Below, in pieces: positions 45,588 to 56,648 of a stretch of DNA of 64,000 bases. The stretch's first letter is position 1. The number at the start of each line of letters is the position of its first letter. Below the pieces are notes generated by a model that worked only from the letters and a program-made list of their open reading frames with translations, had not been told where the DNA came from and made no database searches. The position numbers were made by a program, and so were the translations under genes. Origin of the DNA: Urophycis tenuis (Eukaryota; Chordata; Actinopteri; Gadiformes; Phycidae); NCBI GenBank assembly GCA_036785325.1, contig JAXIVH010000044.1, positions 262,501 to 326,500 on the forward strand. The letters run 5' to 3'.

Positions 45588-48500
45588 TCACCATATGTAC
45601 ATCAGACCTCCTCCTTCTTTTTCTTTTATAAATGAAGTTCCTTCTACAAAATAACTTTTAATTTCTTCGTTTCCATATAAACACATTATATTTATATCTC
45701 TTTTTAGTATTGACTTGAATAGGGAAGTTACATTCACTTTCTTCTGGTCAAAATGTGCATAGTTCCTCCTCATCACTATAGCCATTCTTGCATGACTCAG
45801 TATTATATTACATATGTTATGATGTCTTCCTTTACCACATATTCCAAACAATAGTATCATCCTCCATTCTCCCTCCAGGTCAAACTCATCCTTCCAGTTC
45901 CTGTTTATCAGTCTTTTCAGGTATTCAAAGAAGTCTTTCAATTCTCTACATTCCAAAAAAAAATGTAAAAGGCTCTTACGGTCACTGCCACAAATGTCAC
46001 ACATCACATTGACTTCTCTGTTGATTGCATTCAGTACCACGTTTGTGTATATTCTATTGTGTTTTATCAAAAAGTCATTGTTATCACATTCTATACTATT
46101 GTATTTTATTTTCCAATTTGCCCATATGTCTTTGACATCCCAATCCTCAAATACCCTCTCCCACACCTTCACCGCTGCTGGTTCTTTAAATATGTCCTCT
46201 ATCAACCAACCATATATTTTCTTCACTGTCATTTTCTTCATTTCATATTTTTCTCCTTCTCTTTCAAGGTATATTTTCGGGATTTCCTCATTCTTTTGAA
46301 ATACACATTCATTTCTAATCTTTTCTTTCCATTCCATGGGTATACTCTCCTTTATTGTTTCATATATTCTCCTGACTTTCTCTCTATTCTCCATCCCCTC
46401 TATTTCATTCACTTCATCATAAATACATTCCCCTCTTAAAAAACCTGGTATTACCTCATAAATTAAATCTTTGATTTGTTTTATTCCTCCCTCCATAAAC
46501 TTTGGTTCATATAGTGTTTTATTCTTATGTTTTATATATTCATTCAAAAATATTGGCATATTTGCTATTGTGCTTAAATTCTCATTTTCATACTTTAACC
46601 GAGGTAAAAAGGTTCTCCAAGCCTCCATTACCTCTCTGTAGTACTCCGGCATTCCCCCTGTCATTGTTCTTTTACAGGCCATGAACCATACATATTCCCC
46701 CATTCCTCCAACCTCATTTATATATTTTTTCATAAGTTCCTTCCATCCGTAGTTCCACCTACCTGTCATGTATTTTTTTATTGTTTTAATTCTAAGCGCT
46801 GTTTTTTTTTGTTTCTAGGTCTATTAGTTTTAGACCTCCTTTTTCTTTTTTCCCTATCAATGTTTTATGTGCTATTTTAATCCCTTTTCCCTCCCATATA
46901 AAGTCATTAATTATCCTATTAAGTTCATTCATTACCAATTCTGGAATTTCTATTACATTCATGACATACACACAAACAGACATCAATAGACTATTTATCA
47001 CTATCACTTTTCCTTTCAACCTTAGCTTCCTCCCTTTCCATCTTATACACACCGTTCTGATTTTATTTATCACCCCTGTCCACGTCTCATCTCTCCCCTC
47101 TTTACTCTTTATGCCTAAATTCACTCCCAGAACTTTTATATATCTTCCCTCTTCTCTCAAGCCTGTCTCCACTCTGTCCACTTCTCCTATATACATTATT
47201 TCAGATTTGTCCTTGTTTATTTTTGCCCCTGATGCTTTACTGTAGTCCTCCACCAAAACCAGCACTCTTTTAACGCTCTCCCCATCTCTCACCGTTATGG
47301 TTGTATCATCAGCATAATGGTTCACCACACATTTTCCCCCATATGGTAAATCTATCCCTCTTACCTTCTTATCTTTTTAATTATTAAAGCCAGGGGTTCC
47401 ACCGATATTGCATACAGCAAAGCTGACAGTGGACACCCCTGTCTTATTGATCTCTCTATTTTAAAGTTATCCGTCACTACCCCATTCACCTTAACACAAC
47501 TCCTAACATCCCTATATAGTCTTTCTACCCACCCCACTAACCTATGTCCAAACCCAAACTTCTCTAATGTTTTAAACAAAAACTCATGTTCTACCCTGTC
47601 AAAAGCCTTGTTCCAGTCTATTCCTATCACTATCCCTCCTCTTTCCCTTTTCATATGCTCTATCACGTCCCTAACTGTCCCTATCGTATCTGCTATATCT
47701 CTTCCTGGAACACTGTAGCACTGTGTCGGCTGTACTATTTCACCTATTACTCTCTTTATTCTGTTTGCTAATACTTTCGTTAATATTTTGTAATCCACAT
47801 TCAGTAAACTGATTGGTCTATAATTTTTAAGGTCTGTTTTATTCCCTTTCTTATATATTACTGTGATCATTCCCTCTGTCATCCTTTCCTGCACCCTTCC
47901 TGTTCTCTCCATTTCCCTATACACCTCCACCAGAGTCGGCACTACTTCATTCTTGTATATTTTATACCACTCCACACCTATTCCGTCACTTCCTGGACTT
48001 TTCCCACTATTCAAGCCCTCTATTGCTTCTCTTATTTCTCTTTCTCCGATTTCTCCATCACAGAACACCCTGTCTTCCTCACTCAACCTTTTCTCTACAC
48101 TATTCAAGATCTCTTCTACCTTCCTTTTATCCACTCCCTCTCTCTTATATAAATCCTTGTAAAATTCCTGTACTGTTTCCAGTATCTCTACATAATCCTC
48201 CGTAATTCCTCCATCCTTTTTTTGTATTTCATGTATATATGTTTTCCTTTGTTTTCCTTTCTCTAGTCCCATAAAATATTTTGTACATTTTTCCCCTTCC
48301 ATCGCATATCGCATATCCCCTACTATAATGCTCTCCTTCGTTATCAATCCTTTTAATTCCCCTAAGGTTTTCCTTTTGTCCTTCTCTATGTTAGGTATAT
48401 ATACATTAATCATTCTAAATTTAACCCTTTTATATTTGAATTCTATCGCTAATAGTCTCCCTATACTATCTTTATATTCTACTCTTACCTCTTCCACTTT

Positions 48501-48746
48501 CTCCTTTCTTATTAATATTGCGACTCCTCTCGCGTTTATCCCCCCATTGCTATAGTATATTTCACCTTTCCATACCTCTTTGACTTCCTTTATTTTTGCT
48601 TCATCCCAGTTTGTTTCTTGAAAACCTATTATATCGCTTCTGTATACGTACAAAACTCCTTTTAATTTGTCTATATTTCTCAACCCATTGACATTTATCG
48701 ACGTGACAGTGACCATGAGAGCACAAAGAAAAATAACCCAATTCAT
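45588..48746 (-). pseudogene. Tx1-type ORF2 (EN-RT), internally deleted, two A-run frameshifts
   Basis: The frames 48746-47361, 47328-46792 and 46769-45588 form one protein. The endonuclease begins VTSINVNGLRN (Asn) and FQETNW (Glu44) but breaks at IIVGD. There it jumps to RYAMEGEKCTKYF, the segment that normally precedes the RT, so the second half of the endonuclease, including the SDH box, is deleted. The RT has GKSPGSDG, NYRPISLLNVDYKILTK, GIDWNKAFD and RQGCPLSALL. After a one-base shift in an A-run (about 47367-47378) comes HYADDTTI. A second one-base shift in an A-run at about 46800 precedes the C-terminal domain, which has a zinc-binding CDICG...LLHFFLEC motif. Apart from the deletion, decay is limited to homopolymer indels. 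Confidence 0.85.
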
Positions 48747-48761
48747 TTTTATGTTTTTACC

Positions 48762-50060
48762 TCACATTCCTGATCTGAGTCCCTTCATCCTTTCGTTCCT
48801 CATTTTCGCTTTCCCGGCTGCTAGGGCTGCTTTCCTTTTCACCCTTATCCTTTGGGCTGTGGAGGTGTCCATATCTGACAGCTCCTCGCTGTCCTCCTGT
48901 CTCCTCTCCCTGCTGTTCGTTCTCCTCTCTGCCGTCCCCTCCTCCTCTGGCTCCTTCCTCGCTCCCCCTCTGTCGTCTGGTCTCCTCGTCTCCTTCTCCA
49001 CCTCCGCTCTCCCGCTCTCCCCTCCTCGATCACCGCCTCTCCCCCTCCGGTCCTCTCCTTCGGTCTCCCGCTGCTCCTCCTCCACGATGATGACGTTCAG
49101 GTCTGGAGCCGGCGTCTTCTTCTCCTCCCCTTGGTCTCTCCTCCCATCATCCTCATCGTCTCCTTCCTCGTTTGGATCGCTCCCCTCCTCCTCCTCCTCT
49201 CGTCCGTTCTCCACCTCTGGCTCCGCCTCCTCCCGAACTGCCACGATCTCCGTCTCGCTCCTCCCCTCGCAATCTCGTGCATAATGTCCTGTTTGCTTGC
49301 ACCGGAAGCACTTAAATTCCGGGCACTCTCTGAATAAGTGTCCCGGTTTTATGCACAGTCTACACACTCTTATTTGTCTGTCATGAATGACTCTGAAGTA
49401 CTCCGCACCTCTCAATGTTTCAAACTTTGTAGAGTATGGTAGGGGTCGCACCTCTTCATTAAATTTCACCTTCAAATAACGTGTTCCATCTGCTATATCG
49501 GTCCCCGGCCACATTCTCCTTCTAATCGCCGATGTCGGCTTCACTCCCCACTGTATTATTTTCCCAATAATATTCTCATCTTTCAAATACACGGGCAAGT
49601 TTATAAAAGACACTACCATTTCATTGTTTATAATGTCTTTTGCATGAACCATTACCCCTTTCACTCTCACTCCGTCCATTAGCTTTTCTTTTCCTCGTTC
49701 ATCCTTCATCGTTATTTCATAGTTTCTGTCTCCTTTCACTCTGCATCCCACCACCACTCCACATGCTCTTTTTACTTCCTTCAAAACATCCATCATGGAT
49801 ATTGGCTCCTTCCCCTCTACCTCAACATCTACAGTCAATTCTTCTCCATATACTTCTTCCCTTTCACCATGTGATTCCCCAAACCCTCCACCTTCACCAT
49901 GTGCTTGTGCTTGGCCGTCGACAATCATTTCCTTCTCATTTTTTCTCAGTCTGTCCATTTTATGTCCATTGTCCGTTCTCATTGTTGTTTTATCCGTTCC
50001 TATGTCGTTTGTCCTTGTATCCATCCGTGCTAATGACTCATTAGCCATGCAAACAAACAA
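48762..50060 (-). CDS. Tx1-type ORF1, gag-like nucleic-acid-binding protein
   Basis: An intact frame of 432 residues, ending 15 bp before ORF2 starts. The central part (~85-230) has the RRM-like fold signature expected of L1-superfamily ORF1 (inference). Two CCHC zinc knuckles follow: C233-C236-H241-C246 and C251-C254-H259-C264. The C-terminus (~265-432) is a highly charged Glu/Arg tail ending in a basic patch. It would coat the element RNA and chaperone reverse transcription. The first in-frame Met is used; MANESL at residue 6 is an equally good start. Confidence 0.82.
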   Translation of the reverse strand: MFVCMANESLARMDTRTNDIGTDKTTMRTDNGHKMDRLRKNEKEMIVDGQAQAHGEGGGFGESHGEREEVYGEELTVDVEVEGKEPISMMDVLKEVKRACGVVVGCRVKGDRNYEITMKDERGKEKLMDGVRVKGVMVHAKDIINNEMVVSFINLPVYLKDENIIGKIIQWGVKPTSAIRRRMWPGTDIADGTRYLKVKFNEEVRPLPYSTKFETLRGAEYFRVIHDRQIRVCRLCIKPGHLFRECPEFKCFRCKQTGHYARDCEGRSETEIVAVREEAEPEVENGREEEEEGSDPNEEGDDEDDGRRDQGEEKKTPAPDLNVIIVEEEQRETEGEDRRGRGGDRGGESGRAEVEKETRRPDDRGGARKEPEEEGTAERRTNSRERRQEDSEELSDMDTSTAQRIRVKRKAALAAGKAKMRNERMKGLRSGM

Positions 50061-50299
50061 ACAACAGCTCCCCCTAACAGCTTAAGCTGCAGGGGGAAAC
50101 AACCGCAACAACACACTAGAACTACTCACCAAACGAACATAAAACACTTAGACAAACACCATATAAAAAACGAAAATAACAATATCTTGCTTCTAGCTCT
50201 AACTCGACACCTGCTGCTAACACGCTCAGCTCTCCGTACTCACTTCCTGCTTCGAAGACTTTGACTTAGAAGTCAGACAATTGATGACATGACAACATA

Positions 50300-50334
50300 A
50301 AGAGCGTGGAGCCCTGTGGCCCCACCCTGATGGT
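50300..50334 (+). pseudogene. Second ZP gene fragment (end of exon B)
   Basis: agcgtggagccctgtggccc followed by caccctgatg|gtacgtgcgtg matches the end of ZP exon B and its donor at 43411-43450, with the same GT-rich tract behind it. Upstream it is cut off by the Tx1 element. No clear exon C follows; 50335-51425 is otherwise without a recognised gene. Confidence 0.6.
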
Positions 50335-51425
50335 ACGTGCGTGTGCGTGTGAGCGCGTGTGTGTGTGTGCGTGTGGGCGCGCGCGCGTGTGTGTGTGTGT
50401 TGTGGATTTCCTATTGTCTGTTTTGATTGTAAAGGCCTGGTTTAAATATTTTGTGCTTTTCTTTGGTTGACAGGTGCTGTGGGCCCAAGGCGGCGACCTC
50501 ACCCCTGGTGGTGGGTTTTGTTCACCCCCTGAGCGTGTGTGTGTGCGGGTGTATTTGGTTCACCCCCTTTCTTTGATTTTGGTCGCCGTGGTAAGCCCCA
50601 GCTCTGTCTTCCCCTTTATCTTTAGTTACTCCTTATTTGGCCTATTTCAAATTTGACAATTAAACCGACAAACCTTCCACATTTTATGATTGTGAAGGTT
50701 CATATGCTGTGTTATTAAAAATAAAGTGTTTTGTAATTTTCCATATCCTGTCTCTGCCCTTGTGGTGATTCGAACCTGTGTGACCTTAGTCAATCCTACT
50801 AACAAACTGTTTCCTGGGGCGCGACTCCCCAGGTGGCGTTGTTGGCAACATACATTAAATAACCCTCCACTCATGGAATGTGAATTTTGACATGTTGTTT
50901 AAGGAATGAGAATATTGTCCTTGCATCATTTGCATCAGTTGGGTATAAATAACTTGTTACCAGCTGAAAGAAAATGTCCCATACAGTAATTATCCAATAA
51001 GAGGCTTACCTTTTGCTTAGTTAAAATCAGGTGCAACTTTTTTTTTCTTTTTCTTTTTTTTGACCGGGCAGTGTAAGAAGATATGTGTTGGAAGAGCATC
51101 TATTACTGACATACCGGATGCACCAAATGTTCTGATCTTTGTTTAACAGGCAGCGAAACATGGAAGTAGGAGAGTGAAAGGAGGAGCTGTTTCAGGAGGC
51201 CTACACCCTGATCCAGAAACGAGCGTTTTGGTTGTGTTTGTTTGTTTGTTTTTTGTAGTATTTTTTATATATAACGAATAACTCACTGTTACATGATCTT
51301 TGTTATCAAATGTGTGTGTTCTTCATTGGTTTCTAGGAAAGACAGTGAGACTTGAAATACCATTTGTATAATAGTGTAACGTCCTGGATGTGTTTGATGT
51401 GTGTAGTGTAAGTTCTTGTATAATG

Positions 51426-51480
51426 ACAGACAGACAGACATACTTTATTGATCCCTGAGGGAAATTACGTTCGTCACAGT
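51426..51480 (-). repeat. Reversed LINE 3' tail
   Basis: gacagacagacagac followed by tactttattgatccctgagg is the reverse of an L2-like 3' end. Confidence 0.7.
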
Positions 51481-51542
51481 ACTCCAGTAAAAAGTAAAAG
51501 GTAAAATAAAATAAAACAAAGAGGACACTACATATAGTAGTG

Positions 51543-51575
<33 letters not shown>

Positions 51576-51579
<4 letters not shown>

Positions 51580-52289
51580 ACCGGCCTCATGCTAGTAGCC
51601 TCCATCGTGTGACAACGGTGAAGCAGGACACAGGGTTGATCTCCACACAGGCACTTTTATTCTCTCCTGTGTCACATACAAACAGTAGGGGGCGCAGCCA
51701 CCGTCAGATTCACACATGGAAACCAGTTAGCCGGTTGAAATCAGACCACCGGACATATTAACAATGTAAATGTTTACAAAATCTCAATAAAAAACACAGA
51801 AATAAAACATACAAAACAACCTCTGATGGGAAATGTACATTAACACCGTCAGTGACCCACCTGTGTCACATACAAACAGTAGGGGGCGCTGCCACCGTCA
51901 GATTCACACATGGAAACCTGAACACAACGTGGTCGGATAAGTAATATATCAACGGGCATCCCACACATCAGCTGATGCTACCCCCCACCCTCGCAATGTA
52001 CATTGTCATCCATCATATAGAACACATTTCTATGACAGTATGGCGGCAATATCTACAATTAAACAAAATAATATCAACATATGACACAGGAGCCACAAGG
52101 AGCGCGACTCACCAGTTAGCGGGTTGAAATCAGACAACCGGACGTTGTGTCAACCGGCGTAAAAGACACAGCGCGAACTCCCAAGACTTTTCAAAATAAA
52201 AAACAAACACCACAACGGGTAATACAATAAAACTAAACCAATAAATGAATTGAGGCGGAATCTATAACACAACATACACACTTGTTACA
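51576..52289. repeat. Solo LTR inside a TA microsatellite
   Basis: TGTAACCGG at the left and CTTGTTACA at the right bound 714 bp. TA repeats flank both sides (51544-51575 and 52290-52310), so the target duplication lies in TA units. Two copies of a >50-bp direct repeat (starting cctgtgtcacatacaaacag) lie at about 51667 and 51861. On the minus strand agaataaaagtgcc supplies a possible polyadenylation signal, so the original element may have been in reverse orientation. Confidence 0.65.
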
Positions 52290-52463
52290 TATATATATAT
52301 ATATATATATTCACTACTGCACAACGAATGATTTGAGGAGTTCCCATTTATTATTTCTAATGAAACGTAAGAGTTAGGTTACAAAATCACCTACTGGATA
52401 TGGATAAACCACTATAATCGGCGTAATCGTGTTTAATCGCAAGCAAATCCCATAATGCACTGG

Positions 52464-52870
52464 TACCGGTCGGGCGCATACAAATCCCAGAAGGCACCTG
52501 TGCGTGATATGGGCGGGGCGTGATGTCAAACCGCGCCTTCCCGCGGGCCGCAGCGAGACGTACTTGGCCTTTTTGGTCGATCCCAGGGTTGCGCAATGGG
52601 GACTTGGGGGCGGGGGGGGGGGGGGGGGGGGGGGGTCGTTCGCCTTCGTCAGGCAAACTCTCCGCCAAGTCCCTAAGCTCACGCTAACCGACCAATGGTT
52701 GACCAAAGCTGAGCAGAGTTGAGCAGCGATCGGCCAATGGCGGAGCGATGCTGAGCAGACCTCGGCGCTCAACGGACCAATCGCTGAGCGAGGATCGGAA
52801 TACGTCACCTAATGTTTTTACGACTCATACGTACTAGTCACGGTCATTGCTGTCCACTGCCAACGGAGGA
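52464..52870 (+). promoter_or_regulatory. Promoter-like 5' unit, copy 2
   Basis: Near-identical to 26356-26760, with the same three CCAAT words, CRE-like site and ATG (here 52803). The G-run has grown to 24 (52612-52635). The left border of similarity is the same taccggtcgggcgc word, but the sequence before it is unrelated to copy 1. Confidence 0.45.
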
Positions 52871-53053
52871 TTCAACTAAGGTGAATTTGATGATCTTCAT
52901 CCTTTGCGAGTTAATAATTCGACTTTTCGTTAAGGTATGTATTTAGCTGTATCGATTTCGTAGAAAGATAAACGATTCCGTTGACGTTGAAGCTATGTTT
53001 TTAGCCGCTGGGTAGACTTCATTCAACCTATCGCCGTTTTGTCTCTGAGCAAG

Positions 53054-54156
53054 TGTAACCCAGGGGTAACGAGTGATTTGTTATCAGTTCCGTTTCTATT
53101 TTGTGTGCATGGCCTTTAAGAAGCATCACGACAGTTTGTTTTACGACACCCAGCTGTTTTCCGCCTCCAGTGGGAATCGCGGGCTCAGTGATGCCTGGTT
53201 ACTGCACAGTTCAACACGTTGCCTCCGTGCTCCGGTACAATACCCTTAGCACTGTAATTTTCCATTGATAGGTGAGCTTCAATATTTCATATGTTATGTT
53301 GTTAATGTTCCCCTGATGTTTTCAATATATCAAAGTGGAGCTAAATAGCCAAATTAAGATAATTGATTTGCTGATATGTAATGCTACGCACATACTGCGT
53401 GATTTGAATGAAGCAGAATGCTATCAAGCTATGCTGTGAAGCAAAGTATTTTTTTTATTTTCTCTAAATGTTATTTATTTTTACTCTTGTGTAAATTACT
53501 CATAATGTGACTTGTTATGAGTGGGAATCGCGGGCTCAGTGATGCCTGGTTACTGCACAGTTCAACACGTTGCCTCCGTGCTCTGGTACAATACCCTTAG
53601 CACTGTAATTTTCCATTGATAGTCCAACACGTTGCACGCGACGGTTGGCTGCAGAAGAGAGAGAGAGAGAGAGAGGGGAGAGAGACTGTCCAGGTGTCCC
53701 GGTGGCTGCAGAGGAGACGTCTTCGCGCCACCCTTGGCCCTTCTTCAGGCAAACAGTCCTAGCCCAAATCCCCCTTTGCACTACATACACGTCAACTATA
53801 AAATATAAAAGAGCTCTATATATATTTTTGCTGGCCAGCCATTTTGTTGTTTTCTTTTTGAAGGATAAACTTTTGATACTTACCTGAATGGACAATTGAT
53901 ATTTACCTGAAAAGATACTTTTGTTTTGTTTGTTTGTTTATGGAGTGAAACACTGAAAAAAAATATAAAAGTCAATGTATTTCAATGTTCATTTAAATAC
54001 CATTTGTGATACCTCATTGATATTTTGATACTTGAATGTTCCAAGCCATTACGAGGTGTGATGTACTTTGGTCCCAGATATTGTTTTTAATAAATCCTGG
54101 GATGGATAGTAAACTGCTATCAGGACTCTGAATTATTATTCTACTGTTTGGTTACA
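53054..54156 (+). repeat. Solo LTR, copy 2, same CAAG site
   Basis: Same termini, same flanking CAAG (53050-53053 and 54157-54160) and same flanks as the LTR at 26932-28019. It therefore came with the segmental duplication, not by a new insertion. The visible differences are mainly a GA-repeat expansion near 53665 and an 8-base deletion near 54012. Confidence 0.85.
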
Positions 54157-54469
54157 CAAGCATATGACTCGTAGCAGATGATCTCGTTTTAATCGTAGCA
54201 ATCTAAGCTTTCCAACGGTGTATGGCATGACTATATTCGCCCACGGGTTGTCGAAATAATAAGCTGATTCATGTGTGTTCTGTTGGCTGTGGAAAGAAAA
54301 TAGCACACAAGTCATACCAAGTCACCTTTATTGTCAGTGATAAACATTAATAAATAAACAGTATGGACATTGTATAAACAGTTGTATAAAAAGTGTAAAC
54401 AGTATGGACAGTGTTCTTATAAAAGACATCAATATCAATACTGATCACGTGTGTATTTTATATTTCCAG

Positions 54470-54973
54470 ATTATTTGTTGATGAGCCAGAGCCTGTGACT
54501 CCCACCAACCGGCCCGTTCAGCCCACTGCGTTGTCGTCCTCCACCCGGCCGAAGCCTCCTGCGCCCACCCGCCTCCAGCCGAGGCCTCCTGCTGCGTCAG
54601 CCTGTGGCCTGCCCGCCCCCTGTGTCGGCAGCACCCATACCGCTGGTCCTCCCCGCACAGCCACAGGCCCCCTCCGTCCTGCATCCAGGGCCATCCTGCA
54701 GCTGTCTCTGCAGTCATCGTGTGTCAAAACCATTCAAACTTGTATATGGTAACATTTCAAAATGACACCAGCATAAATGAGGACCTTGCAATAGGTTGTG
54801 TGTTACAGGACCCCCCTGGCATACAGCTGTATGTCTCTGTGAAGGTGGTTTTGAAGAACGGCATCCGGCTGAACAAGTACATGTGCCGGCGAGGCAGCAA
54901 CTCTCTCGAGGGGTTGCACGCCCACCTGGTTAACGCCGTCCCTTCACAGCGATGTGGGATCATGCCGTTCCAA
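54470..54973 (+). CDS. Two-exon module, copy 4 (no lesion seen)
   Basis: Acceptor at 54469/54470. The proline-rich frame LFVDEPEPVTPTNRPVQPT runs to a stop after the gtaaca donor candidate at 54749. Exon 2, 54809-54973, has 55 codons with acceptor gttacag and donor aa|gtaagt, and is fully open. The splice phase between the two exons is not resolved: the best donor leaves phase 2 in the proline-rich frame, whereas exon 2 needs phase 0. Preceded by the complete 5' unit and LTR, so of the seven it is the copy most likely to be transcribed as a host-like or transposon gene. Confidence 0.45.
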
Positions 54974-55092
54974 GTAAGTGATTAAAACACTCACACACAC
55001 ACATAAATATATATAAAGCTTTATTGCAGACCCATGTTCATGCGGTATAATTTAAAAAGAAAAGTCTCAATGATGGCTTCAATGATACATTT

Positions 55093-55840
55093 TGGGCTCA
55101 TTTTAAGCGGGGAAATCTAAGCTTTCCAACGGCGTATGGCAAGACTATATTGCCTCATGGGTCGTTGAAATACTAAGCTAATTAATTTGTGTTCTGTAAG
55201 GAAAGATTGATGTTAATTGAAACGTTGAAGATATGTTTTTAGCTGCTGGGTAGACTTCAGTCAACCTGACGCAGTTTAGTCTGTGATCAACCAGACTGCT
55301 CGCGGATGGGCTCATTTTAAGCGGGCAAATCTAAGCTTTCCAACGGCGTATGGCAAGACTATATTGACTCATGGGTTGTTGAAATACTAAGCTAATTAAT
55401 TTGTGTTCTTTATTGAAAGATTGATCTTAATTGAAACGTTGAAGGTATGTTTTTAGCTGCTGGGTAGATTTCAGTTAACCTGACGCAGTTTTGTCTGTGA
55501 GCAACCAAATTGCTCAGGGATGGGCTCATTTTAGGCGGGGAAATCTAAGCTTTCCAACGGCGTATGGCAAGACTATATTGACTCATGGGTCGTTGAAATA
55601 CTAAGCTAATTAATTTACGTTCTGTAAGGAAAGATTGATGTTAATTGAAACGTTGAAGGTATGTTTTTAGCTTCTGGGTAGACTTCAGTCAACCTGACGC
55701 AGTTTAGTCTGTGAGCAACCAGACTGCTCGCGGATGGGCTCATTTTAAGCGGGGAAATCTTAGCTTTCCAACGGCGTATGGCATGACTATATTTGCCCAC
55801 GGGTCGTCGAAATAATTAGCTGATTCATGTGTGTTCTGTT
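55093..55840. repeat. ~214-bp satellite array, segment 2a
   Basis: About three monomers between modules 4 and 5, ending in the module-edge variant. Confidence 0.95.
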
Positions 55841-56025
55841 GACTGTGGAAAGAAAATAGCACACAAGTCATACCAAGTCACCTTTATTGTCAGTGATAAA
55901 CATTAATAAATAAACAGTATGGACGTTGTATAAACAGTTGTATAAAAAGTGTAAACAGTATGAACAGTGTTCTTATAAAAGATATCAATATCAATACTGA
56001 TCACGTGTGTATTTTATATTTCCAG

Positions 56026-56529
56026 ATTATTTGTTGATGAGCCAGAGCCTGTGACTCCCACCAACCGGCCCGTTCAGCCCACTGCGTTGTCGTCCTCCAC
56101 CCGGCCGAAGCCTCCTGCGCCCACCCGCCTCCAGCCGAGGCCTCCTGCTGCGTCAGCCTGTGGCCCGCCCGCCCCATGTGTCGGCAGCACCCATACCGCT
56201 GGTCCTCCCCGCACAGCCACAGGCCCCCTCCGTCCTGCATCCAGGGCCATCCTGCAGCTGTCTCTGCAGTCATCGTGTGACAAAACCATTCAAACTTGTA
56301 TATGGTAACATTTCAAAATGACACCAGCATAAATGAGGACCTTGCAATAGGTTGTGTGTTGCAGGACCCCCCTGGCATACAGCTGTATGTCTCTGTGAAG
56401 GTGGTTGTGAAGAACAGCATCCGGCTGAAGAAGTAAAAGTGCCGGCGAGGCAGCAACTCTCTCGAGGGGTTGCACGCCCACCTTGTTAACGCCGTCCCTT
56501 CACAGCGATGTGGGATCATGCCGTTCCAA
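56026..56529 (+). pseudogene. Two-exon module, copy 5 (nonsense in exon 2)
   Basis: Splice sites are intact (exon 2: 56365-56529), but the codon before the CRRG motif is TAA instead of TAC, ending the frame midway. Confidence 0.55.
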
Positions 56530-56648
56530 GTAAGTGATTAAAACACACACACACACACATAAATATATATAAAGCTTTATTGCAGACCCATGTTCATGCG
56601 GTATAATTTAAAAAAAAAAGTCTCAATGATGGCTTCAATGATACATTT

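Larger units (their letters stand above)
45500..50262 (-). mobile_element. Tx1/L1-superfamily LINE
   Basis: A minus-strand, two-ORF non-LTR retrotransposon: 5' leader at about 50061-50262, zinc-knuckle ORF1, then ORF2. Two zinc knuckles in ORF1 together with an L1-type endonuclease/RT are characteristic of the Tx1 clade. The ends are approximate. It separates the second tRNA cluster (to 45420) from a ZP exon fragment at 50300, so it probably inserted in a duplicated ZP locus. Confidence 0.8.

Noticed and set aside
48667..49284. 205-residue plus-strand Ser-rich frame
   Set aside because: Antisense of the charged tail of Tx1 ORF1.
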